DNA of 64,000 nucleotides, from NCBI RefSeq assembly GCF_000427335.1, contig NZ_ATMR01000019.1:1-64000 (forward strand). Reading direction: 5' to 3'. This document shows positions 8,121-16,781 of the stretch, piece by piece. The DNA comes from Winogradskyella psychrotolerans RS-3. Its GTDB lineage: Bacteria > Bacteroidota > Bacteroidia > Flavobacteriales > Flavobacteriaceae. Each line of letters begins with the position of its first letter. Position 1 is the first letter of the stretch. The position numbers were made by a program, and so were the translations under genes. The notes beneath the pieces were generated by a model. That model had not been told where the DNA came from, ran no database searches, and saw nothing but the letters and a program-made list of their open reading frames with translations.

Positions 8121-11100
8121 TTAATTAATTAGCTTTTTAGTTATCACACTGCCATTATCTAGTTTTATGGCAGCGATATAAATACCATTTGCGAATGCAA
8201 ATTGTGTATCGAATGAATTTGTATGGCCTTCTATAGTGTAGTTTATAATTTGTTTACCATTCATATCAAAGATTTCAATAGAGTCTAAGTTACTATTAGA
8301 CTTTACATGAAACATCGCATTACTAACATAAGCAAATGTCGTTGCCGCAGAATTCTCATTTACAGAAAGCGTTATAGATGGTGTATATCTTAAAACAAAA
8401 CGATCGTTAAATTCACCTGCTTCTCCTGTAAAACTATAAGGTGCTCTTCTTAAATCATGAGTTACATTTGTATAGGTATCTTCCAAATATATACCTTGTT
8501 CTTGATCTACAAATAAGCTTCCTTTTACATTACCAATAGCAATAGTATAAATACCGCTTTCTGTTAACTCAACACCTAAAGGCACTGTGTTTGTATCTAC
8601 AAATGGTAATGGCAATCCTTGGATGACTAATTTTTCGTCCTCTGTAATTAGAGAATATAAATTAAAGCCTTCATTATTAGTATAGGCATCGTACAGTCTG
8701 TCTTTTCCTTCAGTAGCACCTTCCGCATAACCGATTAATGTACTCATAGCATGATTATCTTCATTTGCTAAGCTCAGCCATACTAATTGCTTTTCTTGAG
8801 TTCCAGCTTGTTCAGAACTACTTCTGTAAAAATCTGAATTATCATATCCCTTTTCAGCACCATCATGACGCATTGCATTGGTGAAATTCACGGAGGACGT
8901 TGAACTTAGTGCCTCGTCATCAACTCTTACAAAAAAGGCCTGCCCTGACGCAATATATCCATCAGTAAATGTAGACGGTTCAGAAGAGCCTATCGCGTTA
9001 TAGGTAATATATTGGTCCCCGTAATTCACTCCAAAATTATCGTAAAATGGATCGACTGCACCTGTAACATCAAACAGACCTGTATCATGAGTCCATATAT
9101 CTACACGTCCCTCAAGATTTGTATTAGCAGTTAAAAAGGTTTCTGCATCTATTGCTGAAGGATAAGGATTACCTATCAAATTCCAACTACTATCATGATA
9201 ATTACCCGTTGATTTAAAAACGTCAACACTAAACGGTCCATTATTTGGTTCTCCATAAAATTCTGTTGTAAAACCACTTAATTGACTATTAGCCACTCTA
9301 ACAATATAACCTTCTCCTGGAGTCATCATAGAACTAGCCGCAGACACCCAATTTCCTACACCCGTATCATTACTTACGGCATCAACATCCCATTGGTATG
9401 TTGGTGTGTTGGAAATTCCTGAGATATTAAAATTTGCTACGGGAGATGCCCAATACACATAATCATATTGGTTAATTTCACTTGCATTCAATGCTCGTTT
9501 TACTTTAATTTCTCCGCTATTTACTACGTCATTAATTTGTACTAGACTAGCATCGTCTTCTAAAGTAAAGGTACCAGCATCAACACCCTCAACAATAATA
9601 ACCACATTTCCATCAACAGTTTCTGTCTTTTCTAAGATTTCTGGCTCTACTGTAATTTCATTATAAATTAACATTGTTTTACCTTCAGGAATAATTACAT
9701 TAGACCCTGAAGTTACTCGACAATCACATCCTACTAAAAAATCTTCTGATTGAGTTGTATAATTACCTGTATAAACCAAACCTCTTTCTTTCTCTTCTAC
9801 TGCACCATACGGCGAACTCCAAGCTGTTCCATTCCAATAATAAGGCGTACCTCCTTCACTTAAGGTAACTGGTAATATTATAGTACCTCCATTCTCATTA
9901 GATATTTCTATTTTATACGTCGCTAAATCTGTAGATACTACTCCTACAATCTGAAAATCTTCAGTTGTAACTCCTGTATCTGAATTATATTTTTTCCATT
10001 TATACTTTAATTTCAAAGTATCATCTCCGGGAGGTGGATTTGTTATACCTCCTGCCCCATCATCTATACCAGCCTCAACACTAAAAGTTACACTTGTAGT
10101 CCCATCCGCTTTACAAACAAAACGAGGTAAGATTGGTCTTGCTATAGGCGCTTTAATATCAAAAGCAGATTGATTATAGGCAATAAACGCCATATCTGCC
10201 GCTCCACCAGCAACAGAATTTATATTCTTTACTGAACCAATATTTGTACTAGAGATATCAAAATCTTCTAAATTAAAAGCAACAATTTTAATTAACCTAG
10301 TTTCATTATTTCTAAATGTTCTAGATTGAGGGTTTGCGGTATTAATATCCGCACCACTAGGAAGTGAGTATAAATCTAGAGCCCACCTACCTAAATTGTT
10401 AGTACTATTATCCATATACAATTTTATAGGTGTCCCTATCACATTTCCTCTATCATCTGCGTAATAATAGGTATCCCAACTCCCAGAGTCAGCTATTTGC
10501 GTGATTAATAAATCTGGTACATTATCACTAATAGCACCAACTTGCCCGTTTCCACTAAAAAAACGAATAGAGGCTGATTGATTATAATTGGTAACTCCTG
10601 TGCCTAAATCTAAACCATTAACTCCATCAATCATTACTTGAAAAACGGTTAAATCGGAAATGTTAGGTGATGTAATAGTAGTACCTTCCCCAACAACACC
10701 GTCAACCAGATCACCTGTTGCTATAAAATTAGCTCCATTATTAATAGTTCCCGTAATTCCATTGGTCGAGTAGGCTTTAAAAACTTCCTTACTGTAAGTA
10801 AGTCCACTTATAGCATCAAGCAGCTCGTCATCTACTCCCGTAGAATAATAAACTCCATTATATTTAATAGCCAATAATTCATGGCTATCATTTGGATAAG
10901 TACTAGAAGTACCATAAGTATAATCTGTAGAAAATCTCCAAAACCCTTGACTATCGTAGTTCCAGTTCGTAATAATGTCTGTTACATGTGTAAAAGACTG
11001 ATCTCCACTCGTACTATTATTTTTTTTCAATTTAGCACCTACATAATCAATTGTAACTTTGTTAACATCAGGATTCGCTGGATCATATGAACCTTTGTAA

Positions 11101-11402
11101 ACTATTTGTGTACCTATTTTTAATGTACCTGAAGCATCTACTGTAGAGCCCCTAGTTATTTCAAAACTTAATTCTGTACCATCTGGAGTTTCATTAACCG
11201 AGCCTGTAGTAATACTTGTGACAGAGACGGTTGTTGCATTTGTAAATCCACTACCACCGGTAATAGTAACAATACTGCTCTGTGTTACTCTTGTTGGAAA
11301 AACATCAGTAACAACTATTTGTGCGTAAAAAGACATACTTAACAAAAGTAAAAACGTAGTCATTACTTTTTTAGATGAGACGAAAGATAAAATTGTAGTC
11401 AT
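8121..11402 (-). CDS. large T9SS-secreted surface protein, tandem paralogue
   Basis: A 1093-residue protein with the same architecture as its downstream neighbour: signal peptide, IPT/TIG-like fold beginning V-F-P-T-R-V, a unique domain with matching Y-Y-S-T-G-V-D-D and G-V-N-G-L-D-L-G-T-G-V-T-N-Y blocks, an Ig-like part, C-D-C, the L-I-G-N-P-Y-P-S-A-I module and a T9SS sorting domain ending K-K-L-I-N. Met14 (11363) starts a more typical signal peptide than the first Met. The main difference is a Pro/Gly-rich insertion near residue 455 and a longer beta-helix stretch. The 93-base gap to its neighbour suggests one transcription unit that arose by duplication. Function is unknown. Confidence 0.88.
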   Translation of the reverse strand: MTTILSFVSSKKVMTTFLLLLSMSFYAQIVVTDVFPTRVTQSSIVTITGGSGFTNATTVSVTSITTGSVNETPDGTELSFEITRGSTVDASGTLKIGTQIVYKGSYDPANPDVNKVTIDYVGAKLKKNNSTSGDQSFTHVTDIITNWNYDSQGFWRFSTDYTYGTSSTYPNDSHELLAIKYNGVYYSTGVDDELLDAISGLTYSKEVFKAYSTNGITGTINNGANFIATGDLVDGVVGEGTTITSPNISDLTVFQVMIDGVNGLDLGTGVTNYNQSASIRFFSGNGQVGAISDNVPDLLITQIADSGSWDTYYYADDRGNVIGTPIKLYMDNSTNNLGRWALDLYSLPSGADINTANPQSRTFRNNETRLIKIVAFNLEDFDISSTNIGSVKNINSVAGGAADMAFIAYNQSAFDIKAPIARPILPRFVCKADGTTSVTFSVEAGIDDGAGGITNPPPGDDTLKLKYKWKKYNSDTGVTTEDFQIVGVVSTDLATYKIEISNENGGTIILPVTLSEGGTPYYWNGTAWSSPYGAVEEKERGLVYTGNYTTQSEDFLVGCDCRVTSGSNVIIPEGKTMLIYNEITVEPEILEKTETVDGNVVIIVEGVDAGTFTLEDDASLVQINDVVNSGEIKVKRALNASEINQYDYVYWASPVANFNISGISNTPTYQWDVDAVSNDTGVGNWVSAASSMMTPGEGYIVRVANSQLSGFTTEFYGEPNNGPFSVDVFKSTGNYHDSSWNLIGNPYPSAIDAETFLTANTNLEGRVDIWTHDTGLFDVTGAVDPFYDNFGVNYGDQYITYNAIGSSEPSTFTDGYIASGQAFFVRVDDEALSSTSSVNFTNAMRHDGAEKGYDNSDFYRSSSEQAGTQEKQLVWLSLANEDNHAMSTLIGYAEGATEGKDRLYDAYTNNEGFNLYSLITEDEKLVIQGLPLPFVDTNTVPLGVELTESGIYTIAIGNVKGSLFVDQEQGIYLEDTYTNVTHDLRRAPYSFTGEAGEFNDRFVLRYTPSITLSVNENSAATTFAYVSNAMFHVKSNSNLDSIEIFDMNGKQIINYTIEGHTNSFDTQFAFANGIYIAAIKLDNGSVITKKLIN

Positions 11403-11719
11403 AGGTTATTTTATTATAATTCTTTTGAACTGACATTAACATCAAGACTAAGCCTAGTGATAAATATCAATTCAGTGTAAATTTGGGTTTAACACTGCAA
11501 AAATGATGCAGTCTAAGGGATACACAAAAAATATTAGTTGATGTGTAGGTAATTTCCTTTCAAGTGCACTATTTAACATTGTAACTCACACAATCGGTGT
11601 GTTTTATGATTAAAAAAATACGTTTTTTAGCCTTTAATTTAATAGTTATTTTTAGATTATTTAATTTTTTTTAGTAGAGCGTTCTCTTTACGCAACACTA
11701 TAGTATTACTAGTTATAAC

Positions 11720-11845
11720 TTATGTGGGAAATACATTATCAACAATCCTTGCTATTACTGTACATGGTAATATCAGAAATATGGCCAATACAAAAAACTG
11801 TAATACACCAAAATGCTCTGAAAGACGTGTAGATTGTAACTTCAT
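11720..11845 (-). CDS. possible 41-residue single-span membrane peptide
   Basis: ATG at 11845 opens a 41-codon frame ending in TAA at 11720. The translation has a charged, polar N-terminus (M-K-L-Q-S-T-R-L-S-E-H) and then about 22 hydrophobic residues before a short tail, the shape of a small inner-membrane protein. It lies alone in an otherwise empty intergenic stretch. No family is recognised and there is no visible promoter, so it could be chance. Confidence 0.3.
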   Translation of the reverse strand: MKLQSTRLSEHFGVLQFFVLAIFLILPCTVIARIVDNVFPT

Positions 11846-11912
11846 AGGTTTTATAATTATTAAGTTTCACTAAAAAATCTAATTTGATGAAACCCTATTA
11901 TTTAACGTATTT

Positions 11913-11954
11913 CTTTGAGGGAAGACAAATATTCTTGGAGGGAAGGCGAATATT
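11913..11954. repeat. two-copy 21-base direct repeat
   Basis: Positions 11913-11933 and 11934-11954 match at 18 of 21 bases, sharing the core GAGGGAAG and AATATT. The 21-base period is two helical turns, which would suit a protein binding one DNA face. It is only two copies, so it may be a chance slippage product. Confidence 0.5.
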
Positions 11955-12233
11955 ATAAAATAAACTTGAATTAAAAAAATAAAAACACGATAAAATGTAT
12001 TTAAAATTCGACAAACAGTAATTTTATGGCAATTTACAGCAATAATAACGAATTTAATAATGGAAATGGATAATAATTTTATCAGCGATAAAAGGAAGAA
12101 ATTTATAAATAATGAATGGGGTTAAAACGTCTTTCTTTAAACTTGTGGATATAACATAGACCACCAAAAAAAATAGTTAGTGGCAGTATAATCTATACCT
12201 TCAAATTCTGTTACCAATAAAGTTTCACCAAAA

Positions 12234-13337
12234 CTAAATGGCTTCAAATAACTTTCCAGGTAAAGGCCTAATGACTCCTTTCAATTCCATATTAAGCAGT
12301 AGTCCTGCTAATTTGTAGGTTGGCATTTCACATCTTAAGGCAATAACATCTAACATTGTTTTGTTATTCTCTTTTAGAAAATTATAAATAATTTTCTCAT
12401 CGGGTTCTAATTCTACAAAGAGCTGCTGTTGTACCGCTGGCTTTTTATCCGAGTCTAATTCCCAATTCAATATATAAGGTACATCTAATGGATTAGATAA
12501 TAAATGTGCTTTCTGAAATTTAATGAGATTATTACAACCCACACTTTGACTGTCTGTGGTTCTTCCTGGTACGGCAAAGACTTCTCTGTTATAAGAATTC
12601 GCTATATCAGCCGTAACCAAACTCCCACCTTTTTCTGCAGATTCTATGACGATTGTAGCTTCGCTTAAACCTGCAATAATTCGGTTTCGTTTTAAAAAAT
12701 TGTTTCTATCAAATACATCTGTACTCCAGAAATCGGTATAAAAGCCTCCGTGGTTTTCTATATCCGCAACGTACTTTTTGTGCACTTTTGGATAAATCTG
12801 ATTGAGACCATGAGCTAAACATCCAATAGTTTGCAAATTATGTTTTACAGCAGCCTTTTGAGCTGTAATATCCGTTCCGTATGCAAAACCAGAAACAATT
12901 ATAGGATTAAATGGAGACATCGCTTCTACAAACTTTTCACAAAAGGCAATTCCACTAGTCGTTATTTTACGAGCTCCAACAATACTTATAATACGTTGAT
13001 CTTTCAAATTAATATTCCCAGATTGAAATAATACAATAGGACCATCAATACAATGTTTTAAACGTTCGGGATAGCTATCTTCAGTAAAATAATGAGTAAC
13101 GACGTTGTTGTCCTTAATAAATTTCAACTCCTGTTCGGCTTGTTCGAAATGGGTTTTATCAAAAAGTCCTTGAATCGTAATCGTACCGATACCATCAATT
13201 TTTAAAATTTTCGATTTCTTTTCTTTTAAAACTGCTTCAGCAGATCCGCAATGATTAATAAGTTTCTTGGCCGTTGTTGCACCTATTTTGGGTACGTGTT
13301 GCAAGGCTAAAGCGTAGATAAGTTGTTGATCTGTCAT
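12234..13337 (-). CDS. dprA: DNA-processing protein DprA (Smf)
   Basis: A 367-residue protein that loads RecA on incoming single-stranded DNA during natural transformation. The N-terminal helix-hairpin-helix/SAM-like region (about 8-65) contains I-G-A-T-T-A-K-K-L. The Rossmann-like DprA core (about 100-290) has S-I-V-G-A-R, S-G-F-A-Y-G-T-D and A-H-G-L-N-Q-I-Y-P. A C-terminal winged helix of about 60 residues (about 305-367) completes the family layout. Length is normal. It stands alone, with an intergenic region on either side. Confidence 0.95.
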   Translation of the reverse strand: MTDQQLIYALALQHVPKIGATTAKKLINHCGSAEAVLKEKKSKILKIDGIGTITIQGLFDKTHFEQAEQELKFIKDNNVVTHYFTEDSYPERLKHCIDGPIVLFQSGNINLKDQRIISIVGARKITTSGIAFCEKFVEAMSPFNPIIVSGFAYGTDITAQKAAVKHNLQTIGCLAHGLNQIYPKVHKKYVADIENHGGFYTDFWSTDVFDRNNFLKRNRIIAGLSEATIVIESAEKGGSLVTADIANSYNREVFAVPGRTTDSQSVGCNNLIKFQKAHLLSNPLDVPYILNWELDSDKKPAVQQQLFVELEPDEKIIYNFLKENNKTMLDVIALRCEMPTYKLAGLLLNMELKGVIRPLPGKLFEAI

Positions 13338-13585
13338 TGAATACTAAATACTTCAGAAAATTAATGAGCTTTATACGAATATAATTATTTAATTCTGAAT
13401 GACCTTAAAACCATCTGAAATGAAAAGTACATGGTAGACTACTGAATAAATTTTATTAAAAAAAGACCGCATTATTTCGTAAAAAAATGCATTGTGAATT
13501 CCAAGAAAATCAAATACATAGAAAAATTTTTATTTTGATGTTAATAACTAAACCACACTTAATTTCATTCAGAAACAAAAATTTT

Positions 13586-13593
13586 TAACTTTG
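13586..13593 (+). promoter_or_regulatory. -7 promoter element, near-leaderless
   Basis: TAACTTTG followed by C matches TANNTTTG. The ATG of the HU/SPOR gene begins 8 bases later, so transcription would start at or next to the start codon. Confidence 0.6.
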
Positions 13594-13600
13594 CCTTCAT

Positions 13601-14539
13601 ATGCAGTTAGAGACTTACATTAGCGACCTTTTATACCGTTACGATTGTGTTACTGTTCCAGAATTTGGAGCCTTTTTAACACGTCGTGTTTCGGCAAAAA
13701 TACACGAATCCACACATACATTTTATCCTCCAAAAAAAGCTTTGTCTTTTAATGAGCAACTGCAGCAAAACGATGGCTTATTAGCTAATTATATTGCTGA
13801 GGTTGAAAAGATACCGTATGGCACAGCTTTAAATAAAATCTCTAAGCAGATAAAGTCTATTAAATCCTATTTAACTGAAGGTGAAACTATTGAACTCAAA
13901 AACATAGGAGAATTGGCATTAAATGCTGATGGTAAAATTCAGTTTGACCCATCTCGTCATATCAATTATCTTACGGATTCCTTTGGCTTATCTCACTTTT
14001 CATCTTCGGACGTTACGCGCGAAGTTTATAAAGAAACCGTTGAAGTTATTGAAGAAACTGCGCCTATTACATTAACGCCAGAAAAACGTTCTAATCGTAA
14101 TTGGTTAAAATATGCCGCCGCCGCTGTTATCTTCTTAGGTTTAGGTGGTTTTGGTGCTGCAAATTATTACAATTCTTCTATTGAGGATCACAATCAATTA
14201 GCACAAGAGCAAGCCAATGAGCAACTCGATGCTAAAGTGCAAGAAGCGACTTTTATAATCAGCAACCCATTACCTGCTGCTACATTATCTTTAGAAAAGC
14301 AAAGCGGTAATTACCATATTGTTGCTGGTGCTTTTAGAGTGGAAGCTAATTCTGAAAAGAAAGTAAATCAATTAAGAGCGCAAGGTTTTAAAGCCCGTCA
14401 AATTGGTACGAATCGTTATGGTTTGCATGAAGTTGTCTATGGTAGTTTTGAAACAAGAGCTGAAGCACAAAATGAACTTTATAATATTCGTAGTGAGCAC
14501 AACCGTGATGCGTGGTTGTTGATTAAGAACCTTAAATAG
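13601..14539 (+). CDS. HU-like (CCDC81-type) and SPOR domain protein
   Basis: A 312-residue membrane protein. Residues 1-125 resemble the prokaryotic HU/CCDC81-type domain pair (Y-D-C-V-T-V-P-E-F-G-A-F near the start). A single transmembrane helix lies at about 168-186. After a Gln/Glu-rich linker there is a C-terminal SPOR domain (about 233-312) with Y-H-I-V-A-G-A-F and G-L-H-E-V-V-Y-G-S-F. SPOR domains bind denuded glycan strands of septal peptidoglycan, so the C-terminus should be periplasmic and the HU-like part cytoplasmic. A role linking division-site wall to the cytoplasm is inference from the domains. Confidence 0.85.
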   Translation: MQLETYISDLLYRYDCVTVPEFGAFLTRRVSAKIHESTHTFYPPKKALSFNEQLQQNDGLLANYIAEVEKIPYGTALNKISKQIKSIKSYLTEGETIELKNIGELALNADGKIQFDPSRHINYLTDSFGLSHFSSSDVTREVYKETVEVIEETAPITLTPEKRSNRNWLKYAAAAVIFLGLGGFGAANYYNSSIEDHNQLAQEQANEQLDAKVQEATFIISNPLPAATLSLEKQSGNYHIVAGAFRVEANSEKKVNQLRAQGFKARQIGTNRYGLHEVVYGSFETRAEAQNELYNIRSEHNRDAWLLIKNLK

Positions 14540-14703
14540 ACTTTTAAGATTCATGTTTTACTAATGCTTGCGTATAGTTTAGCGTTAATTATTATTACAC
14601 AGAGACTCACGGAGTTTGCGCGGAGATTCACATAGAAATAATTAGACAGACTTTCTATAGAAATTTTAATAGTTTAATCTATCCTTATTTTTCGCCGAGC
14701 CTT

Positions 14704-14780
14704 TTTTCACTTTTCACTTTTCACTTTTCACTTTTCACTTTTCACTTTTCACTTTTCACTTTTCACTTTTCACTTTTCAC
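14704..14780. repeat. 7-base tandem repeat, 11 exact copies
   Basis: Eleven uninterrupted copies of TTTTCAC, followed by degenerate TTTTTAC/TTTTAC units to about 14800. It lies about 60 bases upstream of the thioesterase promoter. The copy number of such a repeat should be variable between strains. Confidence 0.95.
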
Positions 14781-14833
14781 TTTTTACTTTTACTTTTTAC
14801 TTATAATAATACTCCTGCATCCTAAAATCGCTC

Positions 14834-14841
14834 TATCTTTG
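14834..14841 (+). promoter_or_regulatory. -7 promoter element for acyl-CoA thioesterase
   Basis: TATCTTTG followed by C is an exact match to TANNTTTG, 18 bases before the start codon at 14860. This gives a leader of roughly 10 bases. Confidence 0.65.
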
Positions 14842-14859
14842 CACAAATTTTAATATTCT

Positions 14860-15369
14860 ATGCTATCTAGAACCGCATTTCAGTCTAAAACCATTAGTAC
14901 CGATTTGGTATTACCAAGCGAAACTAACCCTCTCAATAACCTTTTTGGTGGTGAACTATTAGCACGTATGGATAGAGCAGCTAGTATTTCTGCAAGACGA
15001 CACTCTAGACGTATTGTAGTGACAGCTTCCGTAAATCACGTCGCATTTAACAGAGCTGTTCCTTTAGGAAGTGTGGTAATGATTGAAGCTAAAGTATCAC
15101 GTGCATTTTCATCTTCTATGGAAGTGTACATGGATGTTTGGATTGAAGACAGAGAGTCTGGTGACCGTGTTAAAGCTAATGAGGCTATTTACACCTTTGT
15201 TGCTGTAGATGAAACCGGGCGACCTGTAAAAGTGCCTGAGCTGGTTCCTGAAACTGAATTAGAAATACAACGTTTTGATGCCGCTCTACGTCGTAAACAA
15301 TTAAGTTTGGTACTAGCTGGAAAAATGAAACCTGCTGATGCTACTGAACTAAAGGCACTTTTTGAGTAA
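14860..15369 (+). CDS. acyl-CoA thioesterase (hotdog fold, YciA/BACH type)
   Basis: A 169-residue cytosolic enzyme that hydrolyses acyl-CoA to free fatty acid and CoA. The hotdog-domain signature is clear: N-P-L-N-N-L-F-G-G-E-L-L-A-R-M-D at about residues 27-42, with the expected catalytic Asn and Asp, then V-T-A-S-V-N-H-V-A-F. Length suits a single-domain thioesterase. It has its own promoter and is convergent with the EnvC-like gene. Chain-length preference is not visible. Confidence 0.9.
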   Translation: MLSRTAFQSKTISTDLVLPSETNPLNNLFGGELLARMDRAASISARRHSRRIVVTASVNHVAFNRAVPLGSVVMIEAKVSRAFSSSMEVYMDVWIEDRESGDRVKANEAIYTFVAVDETGRPVKVPELVPETELEIQRFDAALRRKQLSLVLAGKMKPADATELKALFE

Positions 15370-15443
15370 TCGTATTCTTTATTATTCTAGTGATAATCTT
15401 TGACTGGTTAAAAACAATACTGTTTTAACCCTCTTATTATAAC

Positions 15444-16664
15444 CTAAAATTTAACTAACCAAGGTTCTGGGTTCATTACCTGATCATTTTTATAGATTCT
15501 AAAACCTAATAACGATTCTCCTTTTATTTTATTAGTAAATACTTTCCCTATAACTTGACCTGCAACAACTTTATCTCCCGCCTTGACATTAACCTGTGAT
15601 AAGTTCATGTAAACACTAAAATAAATACCATGTCTAATAAATACTGCTGGATTTCCATTTTTAATTACTAAAATCCTTGAAACCTCGCCACTAAAAACAG
15701 ATTTAACATCCGATCTTTCTTCTGTTGCAATATAAATACTCTTATAGTTTTGTGTTACTGTATTATCTACTAATGACCGTTGTTTTCCATACTTTACTTT
15801 AACAACTCCCCTAGATACTGGCCAACCTAATTTTCCTCTATTAGATTCAAAATTTGATGACAATAACTTTGCTTCAGGCGTTAATACAAATTTACCTTTA
15901 GATGATGTTGTTCCTGATTTTTTATTAGCAGCTGCTATTGTTTCTCTAATAATGCGATTGATTTCTTTATCCAATTTATCGGCTTCCTGCTTCTTTTGTT
16001 TAATCTGAGATGCAAATTTGCCCATATCAGACTTAATGGAAGCCATTAAAACTTCGCGCTGCTTTAACTCATCTTCTAATTCGCGTTTAGCAATTCGGTT
16101 TTCTTCAATTAGATTTTTCTTATTCTCTTTCTGCTTAGACAACTGAATATTTAAGTCTTGTAATTCTTTTGTTTTTGTCTTTATCGCTTCACCTTGCTCT
16201 TTTTGGTATTCGCGGTATTGCCTAATATATTGCAGTCTTTTATAAGCTTGTTGAAAATTGCTTGAAGACAACAAAAACATCACCTTGCTTTGTTCCGATT
16301 TACTTTTATACGATTTTACAACCATTGCAGAATAGTCATCCTTTAATTCTTGCAACTGGGTTCTTAGACTTGTAATTTCTTGTTGATTCGTATTGATTTC
16401 TCGAGTCAATAAATTGGCTTGTTCGTTAGTAATTCTGATTAAGTTTTTTCTAACGTTTACCTTATAATTGATATCTTCAATAAGTGTAATTGCAGATTTT
16501 TCCTCTTTCTTTTTGGTAAATAATAACGCATTAATTTGCTTAATCTCCCTCAACTTTTGCTGACGCTGAGCCTCTAACTCTTTTTGTCTGTCGCTTTGCG
16601 CGAATAACGAAACGCAAGACATTAAAAGTCCTATAATTAAAGTGATACAAAAACGGTAATTCAT
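15444..16664 (-). CDS. EnvC-like murein hydrolase activator with degenerate LytM domain
   Basis: A 406-residue secreted protein. A signal peptide (1-22, ending L-F-A-Q) is followed by a long coiled coil (about 25-250, rich in K, Q, E) and a LytM/M23-like beta domain (about 285-406). The zinc ligands of active M23 peptidases are missing: the final L-H-F-E type motif is replaced by L-G-F-R-I and the first H-x-x-x-D motif is not recognisable. Such EnvC-type proteins activate amidases and do not cut wall themselves, so an activator role in daughter-cell separation is likely. It is the last gene of the envelope cluster that starts with the flippase. Confidence 0.88.
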   Translation of the reverse strand: MNYRFCITLIIGLLMSCVSLFAQSDRQKELEAQRQQKLREIKQINALLFTKKKEEKSAITLIEDINYKVNVRKNLIRITNEQANLLTREINTNQQEITSLRTQLQELKDDYSAMVVKSYKSKSEQSKVMFLLSSSNFQQAYKRLQYIRQYREYQKEQGEAIKTKTKELQDLNIQLSKQKENKKNLIEENRIAKRELEDELKQREVLMASIKSDMGKFASQIKQKKQEADKLDKEINRIIRETIAAANKKSGTTSSKGKFVLTPEAKLLSSNFESNRGKLGWPVSRGVVKVKYGKQRSLVDNTVTQNYKSIYIATEERSDVKSVFSGEVSRILVIKNGNPAVFIRHGIYFSVYMNLSQVNVKAGDKVVAGQVIGKVFTNKIKGESLLGFRIYKNDQVMNPEPWLVKF

Positions 16665-16781
16665 TTTATTATTTTCATGTTTTTACAAAAAAACTTTACT
16701 TCTCATTTAATTTGATCTGCTTCTCATAAAGTCAAAATCTAGTCTTGATACTTTGTTCCGAAAGCGAAGCGGTCTAATGTC

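Larger units (their letters stand above)
11403..12233. other. 831-base intergenic region between T9SS gene and dprA
   Basis: No long reading frame. It must hold the promoter for the two T9SS genes, but I found no clear TANNTTTG there. It contains a possible 41-codon ORF on the minus strand (11720-11845), a short CACAC/GTGTG dyad near 11590-11604 and a two-copy 21-base direct repeat (11913-11954). The rest is A+T-rich with no structure I can support. Confidence 0.5.
14540..14859. other. 320-base intergenic region with tandem repeat
   Basis: Contains a stretch resembling widespread flavobacterial intergenic sequence (alternating CAC-GGAG and CGGAGATTCAC near 14602-14632), the 7-base tandem repeat at 14704-14780 and, at its right end, the thioesterase promoter. 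No gene is seen. Confidence 0.6.

Noticed and set aside
10881..11090. Plus-strand open frame of 69 codons inside the T9SS gene
   Set aside because: Antisense to a clear coding frame, low complexity, no start context or family match.
11585..11680. Short plus-strand frame starting M-I-K-K-I-R-F near 11608
   Set aside because: Only 18 codons, A/T-driven, no downstream gene in frame.
14704..14800. CRISPR-like array
   Set aside because: Seven-base units with no spacers; it is a simple tandem repeat.
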